From Burkholderia sp. OK233 (GTDB lineage Bacteria > Pseudomonadota > Gammaproteobacteria > Burkholderiales > Burkholderiaceae), in assembly GCF_900230185.1 (NCBI RefSeq), contig NZ_OCSR01000002.1:1178001-1242000 (forward strand): 64,000 bases of DNA. The letters are read 5' to 3'. Shown one piece after another: positions 8,683 through 18,556 of this stretch (position 1 is the first letter of the stretch; every line of letters starts with the position of its first letter). The translations under genes were made by a program, and so were the position numbers. The notes beneath the pieces were generated by a model, which worked only from the letters and a program-made list of their open reading frames with translations, was not told where the DNA came from and searched no databases.

Positions 8683-9380
8683 GAAATTTCTCCTTCTACG
8701 ATTCGTGGATGAGGGCCGCAACGGGCGAACTTCGGATAGTTCTTTCGAACCGGGAGGGGACGTGAGTTCGCGCTGAACGACGCGATTTCTAGCGCCATCA
8801 GCCAGAATTTAGGAATTCATATTTCGCCGGGCAATGTTGCTGCTGGCCAAAGCGTTGCTGGATTGGCGCGTCAAACCAAGAGATCCCACATTTGACTGTC
8901 GTGTGTGCACCAACATCTGCGGCGCGACAGGTCATCTGCTCTCGACACGGCAACATCCCGTGACGAGGAATTGGATCAATATGCTTCACCGTCCTACCGG
9001 ACGTCGTACCTTGAAGAATTCGTCTTCGAAGGCAACCATCATAGGTCGCGCTTACCCAACTCCCACGAGATCTTTTCGAGATTTCCGATTTTCCGCTGGA
9101 CGCAACTTCTTTTCGCGTGTGGTGAGCTATATCGCGTTTCGGGGTGGCGAGTAAATGCTCACGGCCGGGAGAGCATCCGCGGTTCTTGTGACTGATCCGA
9201 GATTCCGATCTCTGAGGAAAAGTTTAATCGGATACCTAATTTTTTGAATTACGACGTACTTCGCGTCGGCAAATCACACTCAAGTTGCGACGCTGGCCTT
9301 TCTGCCTGCCTGCACCTCAAATATGTGACGCTGAAATTCACTCACCTCCGGTGCGCCTCGAGCAGACGGAATCCGATCCA
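8683..9380. other. gene-free stretch
   Basis: Roughly 700 bp. The part next to 8682 should hold the dehalogenase promoter. Short frames exist (a rightward one at 8905-9195), but none resembles a known family and they overlap in several frames. They may be decayed sequence. Confidence 0.4.
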
Positions 9381-9641
9381 TCAAGCGGCCAATTCGTCAC
9401 CCGTAATGACAATCTGGCTCAGCCCAGTCTCTTTTACTCTCCGTGCCACACTCTCGCGTATTGCTGATTGCCCCAATGAGAATGCTTCACGCCTCGATAT
9501 TACGTGGTCCACCGCAGAAGCCGCGCTGAGCGCGTCCTCGGTCAAAACACAGCTGACTGGAGCACCGTTTACAACTGCGTCAAAGCAAACCAGCTCTTCG
9601 TCGAAGCGAATGCAATCAAGAGGTGGAAGCAAAACTGCCAT
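9381..9641 (-). CDS. DUF1488 family small protein
   Basis: An 86-residue protein. The start at 9641 is preceded by a GGAG site, which is why I chose it over the frame start at 9698. The core IRFDEELVCFDAVVNGAPVS and the helical C-terminus (SAIRESVARRVKETG) match the DUF1488 pattern common in Burkholderia, where these proteins are small, cytoplasmic and of unknown role. No operon partner: the next leftward gene upstream is the tandem TetR regulator, 330 bp away. Confidence 0.7.
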   Translation of the reverse strand: MAVLLPPLDCIRFDEELVCFDAVVNGAPVSCVLTEDALSAASAVDHVISRREAFSLGQSAIRESVARRVKETGLSQIVITGDELAA

Positions 9642-9971
9642 GTGATCTCCAAATGATTCAGTGCAGCATAACGACACGTCGGTCAATCTGTCATACACAT
9701 CCTGCTAGGTCCGCGATCCATCACATGCCAGCCGTTAGCGAGCATTCTCATTCCCCTTCACATTTCATTCGAGGTTCGGAGAGGACAATTGATTGTGCGA
9801 CAAGACCGACAGTTAAATCGTCCCCACAGCGACAAGTAGGAAATTGAAGATCATCTGACAGAAATGGCAGTCATTCTTGACAAGCCCCAAGCTATCCTGC
9901 GACCCGAAACTGTTTCCAATGCGAGCGCTCTGTATTGATTCTGCAACACCACCATTCATCTCACGGCGAGC
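9642..9971. other. gene-free stretch
   Basis: About 330 bp between the end of the tandem TetR gene and the DUF1488 gene, both leftward. Apart from the DUF1488 ribosome site I see no feature. Confidence 0.4.
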
Positions 9972-11435
9972 CTATGCTGGCCTACCCCCACTTTCCGCGA
10001 TACGAATTGACATGAATTTCATAAATTCAAGAACCTTATCGATTTTCGGGAGATCCTTTCTTGATCGATACGTGAACAGAGGCATCAACCCCTCTGTTTG
10101 AGCAACGATCAGAGTCGCGCGCGCAAGACATTGACGCGCGCTGGCCGTGGGATCGATTTCGCGCACCAGATCGACAAAGACCCTGCGATACGCAGAATAG
10201 ATCATGCTAATGAGGTCATATGCGATGGGCGAGTGTTGTGCGAGCGCGAAAATCTCAAACGAAAATCGGCATGCCCGCGGGTCACAAGATTCTTCGAACG
10301 CATCCTCGACGATCTCCAACAGGCGCTCGTTTGCGGCCTTCTCGCTCGGCCTACCCATCTCAGCGTATCGCTCCTGATAGGTCATCAGAAGTGCGCTTAT
10401 TGTTGCGCTTAATAAATCCTCATGGGTTGGAAAATAATGCTGTAACCCGGACGGAAGAATTCCGACCTCTTTGGCAACACGCACATGCGTGAAATTTGCA
10501 TACCCTTCCGACGCTAATACTTTGGCCGCAGCCGAAAGGATTTGACTAATTTTAAGTTCCCGCCGCTTATCCTGCATCGTCGGTCGATAGAGCAACAGAC
10601 GGTGCTCGGACTGCCGGTCGCTTAGCCTAAGCTCAGCGTTGAGAATCTGTCCGTCTTCGCCGAATACACCAACGCGCGGCAATCCTCTCACGCCATCTGT
10701 CTTTCGAAGCAACAATTCCGATTGACTCTCGCTTCCATCACTTCGACTCGACGATCCGGTACTGTCGAGCTTCCCGGCCGCCAGACCTGCGATCAGTCTC
10801 ACCGATCGCTTCGTAGCACGGGCGACCTCCGCGCGATCATTAACCGAATCACCGCCGTGATACGCGAAGATCATCATGCCTTCAACCTGAGCGGTGAGGG
10901 TGAACGCACGGACGACGCATTCCTCCTCAGTCAGGGCCGGATTAATCTCGGAAAGCAGTCGGGCAAAAATCTCCCGATACTCTGCGTAGGCCTGGTTCAC
11001 AAACTCAGCAACGTACGATTCGTGTTGAGCAAACGCCCACAACTCAAAAAGGCATTTCGCGACTTTCGGATCGTCGATATCTCGAAAAATTCGATCTATC
11101 AGCGCTGCGCATCGGCGCAGCGGGGTTCCCGCTTGGCTTGCAGCAATCTCCTTGTATCCGCCAAGCGATTCGCGCAAAAAGGATTCGAGTGCGACACGAA
11201 GCAGTTCCTCTTTCGTCGGAAAGTAATACTGGAGGTTACCGAGAGTTAAGCCTACTCGCGACGCGACGCGACGCGTCGCGAACCCGGCGTAGCCCACTTC
11301 CAGAAACACTTCCCTCGCGGCAAGAACAATCTCGGAAATCCGGCGCTCCCGGTTGCGCCGGGGCACCTGACTTGCATCGGGCGCATCCGATACGGAATCT
11401 CGCGATGCCGCTTGCGCGGCGGCCTTGTGTTGCAC
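9972..11435 (-). CDS. tandem TetR regulator with two complete TetR units
   Basis: A 487-residue protein, more than twice the usual TetR length. Two full TetR repeats are visible. Unit 1 has its helix-turn-helix at about residues 30-80 (ISEIVLAAREVFLEVGYAGF, VGLTLGNLQYYFPTKEELL). Unit 2 has its own at about 293-345 (KISQILSAAAKVLASEGYAN, VGILPSGLQHYFPTHEDLL). Each is followed by a ligand-binding domain with parallel motifs (KCLFELWAFAQHESYVAEFV; RFSFEIFALAQHSPIAYDLI). A linker of about 60 polar residues, rich in Ser/Arg, joins them. The start is GTG 11435. It diverges from the AraC gene at 11749. A single chain with two DNA-binding domains may act like a built-in TetR dimer, or bind two sites. 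Function is inferred. Target genes are unknown, but see the TAGGTCA motifs nearby. Confidence 0.9.
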   Translation of the reverse strand: MQHKAAAQAASRDSVSDAPDASQVPRRNRERRISEIVLAAREVFLEVGYAGFATRRVASRVGLTLGNLQYYFPTKEELLRVALESFLRESLGGYKEIAASQAGTPLRRCAALIDRIFRDIDDPKVAKCLFELWAFAQHESYVAEFVNQAYAEYREIFARLLSEINPALTEEECVVRAFTLTAQVEGMMIFAYHGGDSVNDRAEVARATKRSVRLIAGLAAGKLDSTGSSSRSDGSESQSELLLRKTDGVRGLPRVGVFGEDGQILNAELRLSDRQSEHRLLLYRPTMQDKRRELKISQILSAAAKVLASEGYANFTHVRVAKEVGILPSGLQHYFPTHEDLLSATISALLMTYQERYAEMGRPSEKAANERLLEIVEDAFEESCDPRACRFSFEIFALAQHSPIAYDLISMIYSAYRRVFVDLVREIDPTASARQCLARATLIVAQTEGLMPLFTYRSRKDLPKIDKVLEFMKFMSIRIAESGGRPA

Positions 11436-11748
11436 GCTGACACCCCCACAGGAACCATCTTTTGCATTTAGACCTGTCGATTATAGGTCAATGAACCAGC
11501 TTATTGAACCACACAAAAACACGAGTACGCAACCAATAAATAGGGCCATATTGCGTGGTCCGTGCCAAAAAATTCTCAACAAACGGCGCTATCCAGGGGA
11601 TTTCCCCTGTGTGTTTTATTTTTTTCGGCTTGAATTGTGGGTCGATCACATCCTAAAATTAGGTCATTGCACCGGAAATTTGAGAGCAAATTTTAGTTGC
11701 TCCTTGCTTCGGCAGACATCGGTGGGGTGCGACTACGTGGGAGTCATC
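11436..11748. promoter_or_regulatory. TetR-AraC divergent promoter region with two TAGGTCA-N4-ACC motifs
   Basis: This 313-bp region separates the divergent tandem TetR and AraC genes. It contains two copies of TAGGTCA-N4-ACC, at 11484-11497 (49 bp upstream of the TetR start) and 11660-11673 (about 75 bp upstream of the AraC start). The second is part of a 46-nt block (11628-11673) that recurs at 33342-33387 with 36 of 46 bases identical by my alignment. GGT-N6-ACC is a dyad, as expected for a TetR operator. The regulator that binds is inferred. Confidence 0.55.
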
Positions 11749-12864
11749 ATGGAACGGTTCGAAGTAGTATCAAATACGGCATGTGCAGCACTCAATCCTG
11801 CGGAGATCGCCGCAATAGTTGACACCGCATACTCCTTAGGCATCCCAGCCGCTAATACCCTTGAACGCACGGGCTTGTCCTCCTCCTCGCTTTTTCACGA
11901 GAAATGCAAGGCAACCCTGCAACAGCACGCGACGGCAATCTGCAATGCCGTCCAATACACAGGAGATCGCCTTCTGCCGCTGCGCGCCGGTTCGCAGATT
12001 CATCTGTCCGCTTTTGGGATAATCGGCTACGCCCTTTGGAGCAGCGCAACGCTGCGCGAAGCGTTAGCGACAGCTCAAAAGTACGCTCCCTTGCTGAACC
12101 TCAAATGCGGCCCGACGCTGGCGATCGAGCGAGAGGACGCAATCCTGTACTTTGGCGAGCAACGGGAGTTGTCTGCTCGGGAGCGGGAACTGTGCGTTGA
12201 GTTCGAACTTGCGAAAATGCTGACCATCCTCCGCGACCTGCACATCGCCGGCTTCAATACATCAGCCATCCGACTCCCATCGAGCTCGGCGGAGCACCTG
12301 GTCCGCGCCGGCATCATGCTGGATTGCCCGAGGTCGGCACACGCCGAGCTGGCACAAATTCGCTTCAGTGCAGCCTTGCTCGATTGCAACTTGCCGCAGG
12401 CAAATGCCCGCACACATCAAGCCTGCCTTGAAGCCTGCGACCGCCTGTTAGCCGACTATAGCGGGCAATCTGACCTTGCTACCAGCGTCCGATCGATACT
12501 AACGAGTGCTTCCGGCACAATCCCGACGCTCACAGAGGTCGCGGGTATCTTGTACATGTCAGCGCGCACTCTGCGCCGACGCCTTGATTTGCTGGACACT
12601 TCTTACAGTCAGTTGCTTGACGAAGTACGCCGAACTCTGGCGATACGATATGTGTCGTCGACGTGTCTGACGACAGAAGCGATGGCAGAGAAACTCGGCT
12701 ACAGCGATGCAGCCAATTTTAGCCATGCCTTCAAGCGCTGGACCGGCCAAGCTCCCGGCCAGTATCGATCCCGGGCGAGCAATATGACAGAAACGCCCAG
12801 GGACCGATTTCTGCGCACGAGCCTTGCATCACAAAGTTTCTCGATGCAAACCTCCGCCGCATAG
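11749..12864 (+). CDS. AraC family transcriptional regulator
   Basis: A 371-residue regulator. The start at ATG 11749 follows a GGGAG site 5 bp upstream; the frame is open further upstream but without a ribosome site. The N-terminal about 200 residues fit the arabinose-binding-like domain typical of OruR-type regulators (GSQIHLSAFGIIGYALWSSA). The C-terminal DNA-binding part has both helix-turn-helices (LTEVAGILYMSARTLRRRL and MAEKLGYSDAANFSHAFKRW, ending in TGQAPGQYR). It is a paralogue of the next gene. Such regulators often control lipid or amino-acid catabolism in Burkholderia and could act on the DUF1329/DUF1302 genes; this is inferred. Confidence 0.93.
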   Translation: MERFEVVSNTACAALNPAEIAAIVDTAYSLGIPAANTLERTGLSSSSLFHEKCKATLQQHATAICNAVQYTGDRLLPLRAGSQIHLSAFGIIGYALWSSATLREALATAQKYAPLLNLKCGPTLAIEREDAILYFGEQRELSARERELCVEFELAKMLTILRDLHIAGFNTSAIRLPSSSAEHLVRAGIMLDCPRSAHAELAQIRFSAALLDCNLPQANARTHQACLEACDRLLADYSGQSDLATSVRSILTSASGTIPTLTEVAGILYMSARTLRRRLDLLDTSYSQLLDEVRRTLAIRYVSSTCLTTEAMAEKLGYSDAANFSHAFKRWTGQAPGQYRSRASNMTETPRDRFLRTSLASQSFSMQTSAA

Positions 12865-13006
12865 TACCGAACGCCTCAAACGTCAAAAGAGGGCGAAAGA
12901 TGCGATCGCGCGACAATTTGTAACCGTACGGAAAAGTACGCCCCTATAAGTCGCGGAGTACAACCGCTCCATCTGCCCGCTTCCGCCGCAACTCACCGGA
13001 ACTGTG

Positions 13007-14176
13007 ATGACGCCTGCTATTTTGACAAGCTGTACGACCTCAGCGATCCCGGTATTAACGCTGTCCGAACTGCGGATTATGCTCGACCTATTCTCTAGTA
13101 GAGGGCTATCGTCCGTTGACGTACTTCGGCATATTGACGTCGTTCCCGACGCTATATCCGACCCGCGTACACTAATCTCTATCCGCCAGCAATTGAGAGC
13201 ACTTGATTTTGCCATGCGTGCGCTGGGTGACCGTATGCTCCCGCTTGAAGTGGCAAAAGGTATACACCTCACCTCATACGGCATTGTCGGTTTTGCCTTG
13301 CTGAGTAGTCCAACACTAGCGGACGCAATTCACCTCGCCTTTCGTTATCACTTGTTGTTGAACGGAAAATGGACCAATACACTCGTGATCGATGGGGATC
13401 GTTGCTCAATTCACTTTGCTGAGAAGCGTTTTGATGAGAATTTTCTGGCATTCGAATGCCTCATCATGGAAGTCGGCAAGGTATTGTCTCTGATGAAGGA
13501 TTTGCTAGGACCGACGTTCACGCCGTGCCTAGTCCGCATACCTAAAGCTCCGGCATCTTCCATCGCCGAATATTCGCGCCTGTTGGGCTGCAAGATCGAG
13601 CTCTGTACGAGTAGGCCTGAGATAAGATTCGATTCGGCGTGGCTAGCACAGCCGCTGCAGCAGGCGAATGCGGTTACACATGAGAGCTGCACACGTACGT
13701 GCGACTTCTTGATAAATGAATTCTTCCATCGAAAGAGTCTCCTTGACGAAGTCAAAGATGTACTCCTCCGAAGCAACAAATGTATCCCGAGTCTGTCCGA
13801 AGTCGCCAATTTGCTATTTCTTTCTCCACGCACCTTGCGCCGGAGACTTCGAGATCAGGGCACTTCCTACAATCAGCTGCTAAACGATGTCCGTTCAACG
13901 CTTGCCACCCAGTACCTGACGACAACACGAAAAACGACCGAGGAAATCGCTGAGGTCTTAGGCTACAGCGACGCAGCGAATTTCCGTCACGCGTTCAAAC
14001 GGTGGACCGGCGAGTCACCCCGACAGTTTCGCATTAAGTTTGCAAGCACTGAGGTTTCAGTCATTTCGCCACGCCAGCGTGCGCAACAAATCGTTTGCCC
14101 TCTCATGGATGCCGGCACCGATTTTAGCCTCGCCAGTTTTTGGACCAAGCTGCCAATCAAACAGGCGATCGCATAG
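13007..14176 (+). CDS. AraC family transcriptional regulator (second paralogue)
   Basis: A 389-residue regulator with the same architecture as the preceding gene: an N-terminal ligand domain (GIHLTSYGIVGFALLSSPTL) and a C-terminal double helix-turn-helix (LSEVANLLFLSPRTLRRRLR, IAEVLGYSDAANFRHAFKRW). ATG 13007 is directly preceded in frame by a GTG at 13004, so the start is uncertain by one codon. The two AraC genes lie 142 bp apart on the same strand and most likely arose by duplication. Both ligands are unknown. It may have its own promoter, since the gap is ample. Confidence 0.93.
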   Translation: MTPAILTSCTTSAIPVLTLSELRIMLDLFSSRGLSSVDVLRHIDVVPDAISDPRTLISIRQQLRALDFAMRALGDRMLPLEVAKGIHLTSYGIVGFALLSSPTLADAIHLAFRYHLLLNGKWTNTLVIDGDRCSIHFAEKRFDENFLAFECLIMEVGKVLSLMKDLLGPTFTPCLVRIPKAPASSIAEYSRLLGCKIELCTSRPEIRFDSAWLAQPLQQANAVTHESCTRTCDFLINEFFHRKSLLDEVKDVLLRSNKCIPSLSEVANLLFLSPRTLRRRLRDQGTSYNQLLNDVRSTLATQYLTTTRKTTEEIAEVLGYSDAANFRHAFKRWTGESPRQFRIKFASTEVSVISPRQRAQQIVCPLMDAGTDFSLASFWTKLPIKQAIA

Positions 14177-15109
14177 CACTTCGCTGAAATATCGGTGTTC
14201 TTAACTCTGACGAGTCCGTGCCGGTCACACCTTCGACGTGATCGCAATCGCCGACATTCATAGCTCCAATCACGATCATTTCTTACCGCAACACATCGAA
14301 ACAGTTGAAGACGCCCGATTTTTCCGGTGCGATCAATGGATACTGGAAGAGTCAGTCAGCAACCACGTCACGCTGCGCAGTTGCTTCAGCGCGCGACGTG
14401 AATACTCACGCGACGCAATCCGCTGTATTTCAATCGAATCCATTCCGGCAACCCGGCTGTCCCCCTATCGCACCGTTGGCAACCGCCGCGGATCCGTACA
14501 TTTTGCACCGGACGGAAACCAGTCCGGACTCGAGCCTTAGGTACACGTGACCGTAGTCGCTACGGAGATACATATTCCTCAGCTTTCAAACAAAACGCTC
14601 GTAGCTCGCCCACTTGGTGATTCTCATTAAACGAACCGGTAGGCAGAAGGGCTTTAGAGCTGCGTCATCTCACCAGGTCAGCTCTACCCCGAACCGAGTA
14701 TCGCCCCACTTTCCGCTCAACAAAAGGGACGTGCGCTGTTACACGGCGAGCCATCGATCAGCACGATACCGATCGGACCGGGACATTCTCGTTGAACTCA
14801 GGTTCGATTCGGCAGAACGTCCCGGCCAAGCGACAACTGCAGCGCGCCCGGCCGCATAGCAACGAACTCGCAGAATGCCTTTTTGCATGGCATCGTTTAA
14901 CCTGCTTTGCAGCGGTGCGTTCGTCCGCCCCGCGAGAAAGGCTTGTCAGGCGTATTTAACTTCAGGTGACGATCTGGTACAGCATGCCCGGATTCAGTAG
15001 CTGCGGCGCAAGACACCTCTTGCGCAACCCATGCATCGACCTCCAACGCACACACGAGCGGCACCATTGCCCCGCAACAACAGTTCAGCCTCCCATCGGC
15101 GAGTCCCCG
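14177..15109. other. gene-free stretch
   Basis: About 930 bp between the convergent ends of the AraC and YCF48-like genes. Short frames on the plus strand (14238-14540, 14614-14859) have no family resemblance. It may be decayed sequence. No clear terminator hairpin found by eye. Confidence 0.4.
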
Positions 15110-16135
15110 CTATTGCATCTGAGGGCCGCTCTCGGAGAACACAACCATGTTCGCACCTTTCGTCTCAGTCGCAGTCAAAAGCGGCAGTCGATCGGGACGT
15201 TGCGAACCAACGAATGTCTGACCACTATCTTTGCTAACCAAAGACACGCCATCAAGTCCAAGTGCAACTACCGTTCCATTGGATAGCTGAACGATGCTGT
15301 TGATAGAGCTGTGGAATTGGTCTGGCACATTGGTCCATGTCGTTCCGTTGTCCGAGCTGCGCAAGATGGATCCACGAAGTCCAGCGACCAGCAAAGTACC
15401 GTCACTCAGCCGGATTCCGGTCCAGAGACTTCCGGTGTACCCAGTATCCGCATAACTCCATGAAACGCCTCCGTCTAACGAACGCAAAACTTGGCCTTTC
15501 TCGGCGCTAGCGAACAGGGCACCCTTTCCGTCGCCGAATATGCTATACAAGTTGAGGTCTGCTTTGGCATGCCCTGGCGCTGCGGGGAGTGTCACGGTCT
15601 GCCAGTTTGCGCCACCGTCGGTTGTGTGGAGCATCAGTGACCAAAGTCCGACCGCCCAGCCCTCCGACTGGTCTTTAAAGTAAACGGAAAAGAGCGGCTG
15701 GTCATTCGCCATGTCAACCCGCTGCAACTTCCACGTCTCCCCTCCGTCCTTGGTTTGGAGGATCGCGCCCCATTGACCCACGGCCCAGCCGGTCGTGGCA
15801 TTGGCAAAGCTCACTGATGTCAGCATCGAGCCGATGGGAACGAAGCGGGCCTGCCGAAAGTGATGCCCACCGTCATCCGAAAGAAGTATGGCGCCATGAT
15901 CGCCAACGCTGACAATACGATGCCCCGCCGTCGCCGCACCAAGCATCGCGGTACTCAGCGCCGCAACTGTCTGCTCCGCCGGACTCACCGCCAGCTTGGG
16001 TTGAACGTCCGTTGCGCCCGCGGAAATCGCGTAGGTCGCCGTCACACACGCACACATAGCTGGGATGACCCAGTGACCGAAGCGCGCCAACGACGCGTCA
16101 GCGGCGACAGCAAAAAATGACAATAGCTTTCGCAT
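15110..16135 (-). CDS. YCF48/HCF136-like beta-propeller protein
   Basis: A 341-residue exported protein. An N-terminal signal/anchor (WVIPAMCACVTATYAISAGA, about residues 22-41) precedes repeated Asp-box units typical of YCF48 propellers: LLSDDGGHHFRQARF, LQTKDGGETWKLQ, LHTTDGGANWQTV, LRSLDGGVSWSYAD, LRSSDNGTTWTNV, LVSKDSGQTF. The GWAVG repeats also fit. In Gram-negative bacteria this family often sits in an operon with an MMPL-type RND transporter, DUF1302 and DUF1329 proteins. Here it follows the RND gene by 11 bp. It probably acts in the periplasm as a scaffold for that envelope machine; the exact role is not established. Confidence 0.88.
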   Translation of the reverse strand: MRKLLSFFAVAADASLARFGHWVIPAMCACVTATYAISAGATDVQPKLAVSPAEQTVAALSTAMLGAATAGHRIVSVGDHGAILLSDDGGHHFRQARFVPIGSMLTSVSFANATTGWAVGQWGAILQTKDGGETWKLQRVDMANDQPLFSVYFKDQSEGWAVGLWSLMLHTTDGGANWQTVTLPAAPGHAKADLNLYSIFGDGKGALFASAEKGQVLRSLDGGVSWSYADTGYTGSLWTGIRLSDGTLLVAGLRGSILRSSDNGTTWTNVPDQFHSSINSIVQLSNGTVVALGLDGVSLVSKDSGQTFVGSQRPDRLPLLTATETKGANMVVFSESGPQMQ

Positions 16136-16146
16136 CTTTGAAACCC

Positions 16147-18507
16147 TCAGTGACTAAGTACGCCAGGCGCCCGCACTGGGCGACGACGAGGAAATAGTTT
16201 CTCCAGAACTACAGCCAACGCCGGTAACGCCGTCATAGCCATTATCAGATTCACAACGAACATGAAGGCAAGGAGCTTGCCCATATCTGCTTGGAATTTC
16301 AGCGCGGAAAAGGACCACGTTGCGACGCCAATTGCCAACGTAATGGCGGTAAAGATTGTCGCCATGCCCACCTCTAGGATGGAATGCTCAAGCGCGACTA
16401 CGATAGGCTGACCGCTAGCAAGGTGCGCTTGCAGTCTGTTGTAGATGTAGAACGCGTAGTCAACACCGATTCCCACCGCAAGCACCATGACTGGCAGAGT
16501 CGCTACGGTAAGACCGATCTCGAACTCCTTCATGAACCAATATCCGATGAATGTTCCAACAGTCAGCGGTAGGCAACAGGCAACGACAGCCCGGAGGTCC
16601 CGATAAACAGCAAACACAAGAATGACAATAGCGAGGTAGACATAAAGCATCATGGGCAACTCACTCTTGGCCACTTCATCGTTTGTCGCCGCAAGCACAC
16701 CCGCATTACCGGCCGCCAATCGCAGATGCACCCCCGCGAGCGGATGACTTTCCGCGTACGTCTTCGCGGCCACAATGACGCTGTTGATCGTTGTAGCCTT
16801 GTGGTTGGCTAAATAAATGTTGACGGCCGTCATGCTGCAGTCGCTGCGCATGTAGCCTCGGACGCGGTTTATTTCTGCACTCAGCGAAGAATAGTTACCC
16901 GGGTCGATCGGGACAACCTGCATTTTTGGGTTCCCTTCGTTATACCCCTGACTATAGTTTCGTAGCATCGACGCATACGAATTGATCGATACGACTCCTG
17001 GAACCCTGTTTAATGCATAGGCGAGACCGTCTCCATAGTAGGCAACCGCCGGCGAGTTGCATGAATCCGGCGGCGCTTCGATAACAACCGTTAGCCAATC
17101 GAGTCCAACGTCAAAGCTTTTCGTGATCGACACAGCATCTCGGTTGAAGCGGGCATCAGGACGCAATTCGGGTGCTCCTGGTTGCAGGGTACCCACGACG
17201 CGATCACGGCTCTGCCATACGGCAACAGAAAAAATTGTTCCAATCACGAGAAGCGTGACTACTGCGTTGCGTGGCTCCGCAATTCGCGCCAATACTCGTA
17301 GCCAACGCGCGCGAGTTTCACGCTTTCGCATCGCCTTTTCGGCATATGCATGTGTAAAGTGAAAACAGGACGCCGCCACAGGCAACATGACCAGATTTGT
17401 CAGAATCTTGTATCCAACGCCAAGCGATGCGGTAATTGCCAATTCTCGGATCATCGGGATTGGAATTAGCAACAGCGTCACAAAGGAGACAAAAGCAGTA
17501 ACCAACGCCAACGTCCCCGGGATGAGGAGTCCCGTAAAGCTCAGTCGCGCGGCCTCTACGCTCGTCTTACCATGCGCCAATTCGCGTACGATAAAGTTGA
17601 TTTGTTGTACGCCATGCGATACCCCGATCGCAAACACAAGGAATGGCACGAGAACTGCAAGAGGGTCAAGCCCGAAACCCAAAAGTCTTAGTGTCCCGAA
17701 TTGCCAGACCAACGACGTGAGCGAGCAAACGATGGGAAGGATCGTGAAACGAACGGAATGGGAATACCAATAAACCGCCACAGCCGTAAGGATGAGCGCG
17801 ATTCCGCAAAATAGCAGCACGCCTCTCGCACCGTCGGCGATGTCGCCAATCTGTTTCGCGAATCCTATGATCTGGATTTCATAGCCTGCATCTTCAAAAG
17901 GTTTACGAACTTTTTCCTCGATGATGCGGTTGTACGCAACGTAGTCCAATACCTTTCCGTCTGCGCCAACCTCGTTGATTGAGGCTGTCACCATTGCGGC
18001 TTTCTGATCCCTCGACACCAGCGACCCCATAAAGCCGCCCTCGTCCGTAGCCTTTCTCGCAGCTTCAATGTTGGTCGCGTTCAAGCTTTCCGGGATGACT
18101 GTCCCCGGAATAATAGGTTCTGCCCGAAAGCCATCTTCCGTTATTTCATTTACAAAGCTATTTGGTGTCCATAGCGATTGAACACCGAGTCGATCGACAT
18201 TCGGGAGGTAAGTCACCGCTTGGGTCACCTGAAACACTCGCGTCAGTCCTTCCCGTGTCCAGATACTTCCACGCTTCGATCGAACGACCACCGTCAGTCG
18301 GTTAGCCCCAAGAAGATCATTTCGATATTTCTGAAAGGTCTTCACATATTCGTGTCCTACCGGAATCTGCTTTTCGAATCCTGCCTCCATTCGCAATTGC
18401 ATGGCGAATACGGCCATTAGAATCGTAAATATTAAAAATGCCACAAGGGTCAAAGCCCGGTGCGAGAACAACCACCTCTCGAGTTTATTGATAATACTAA
18501 CTAGCAC
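16147..18507 (-). CDS. RND/MMPL family transporter
   Basis: A 786-residue inner-membrane transporter. An N-terminal helix (ALTLVAFLIFTILMAVFAMQ) is followed by a periplasmic loop, a membrane bundle including LLFCGIALILTAVAVYWYSH and GVSHGVQQINFIVRE (a typical MMPL motif), a second periplasmic loop, and a last bundle with GIGVDYAFYIYNRL. This is the hopanoid-transporter-like group, which is proton-driven and handles lipids. It lies between DUF1302 (50 bp upstream) and YCF48 (11 bp downstream). The set is recurrent in Proteobacteria next to catabolic clusters for hydrophobic compounds. The direction of transport (uptake or export) is unknown. Confidence 0.9.
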   Translation of the reverse strand: MLVSIINKLERWLFSHRALTLVAFLIFTILMAVFAMQLRMEAGFEKQIPVGHEYVKTFQKYRNDLLGANRLTVVVRSKRGSIWTREGLTRVFQVTQAVTYLPNVDRLGVQSLWTPNSFVNEITEDGFRAEPIIPGTVIPESLNATNIEAARKATDEGGFMGSLVSRDQKAAMVTASINEVGADGKVLDYVAYNRIIEEKVRKPFEDAGYEIQIIGFAKQIGDIADGARGVLLFCGIALILTAVAVYWYSHSVRFTILPIVCSLTSLVWQFGTLRLLGFGLDPLAVLVPFLVFAIGVSHGVQQINFIVRELAHGKTSVEAARLSFTGLLIPGTLALVTAFVSFVTLLLIPIPMIRELAITASLGVGYKILTNLVMLPVAASCFHFTHAYAEKAMRKRETRARWLRVLARIAEPRNAVVTLLVIGTIFSVAVWQSRDRVVGTLQPGAPELRPDARFNRDAVSITKSFDVGLDWLTVVIEAPPDSCNSPAVAYYGDGLAYALNRVPGVVSINSYASMLRNYSQGYNEGNPKMQVVPIDPGNYSSLSAEINRVRGYMRSDCSMTAVNIYLANHKATTINSVIVAAKTYAESHPLAGVHLRLAAGNAGVLAATNDEVAKSELPMMLYVYLAIVILVFAVYRDLRAVVACCLPLTVGTFIGYWFMKEFEIGLTVATLPVMVLAVGIGVDYAFYIYNRLQAHLASGQPIVVALEHSILEVGMATIFTAITLAIGVATWSFSALKFQADMGKLLAFMFVVNLIMAMTALPALAVVLEKLFPRRRPVRAPGVLSH

Positions 18508-18556
18508 TTTGCGCCCCTATGAGTTTTCCCGAATCTTCCGGCCAAAAAATCCAGCA

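Noticed and set aside
11425..11748. Longer AraC protein starting at 11425
   Set aside because: The added 108 residues have no homology and overlap the TetR start; ATG 11749 has the ribosome site.
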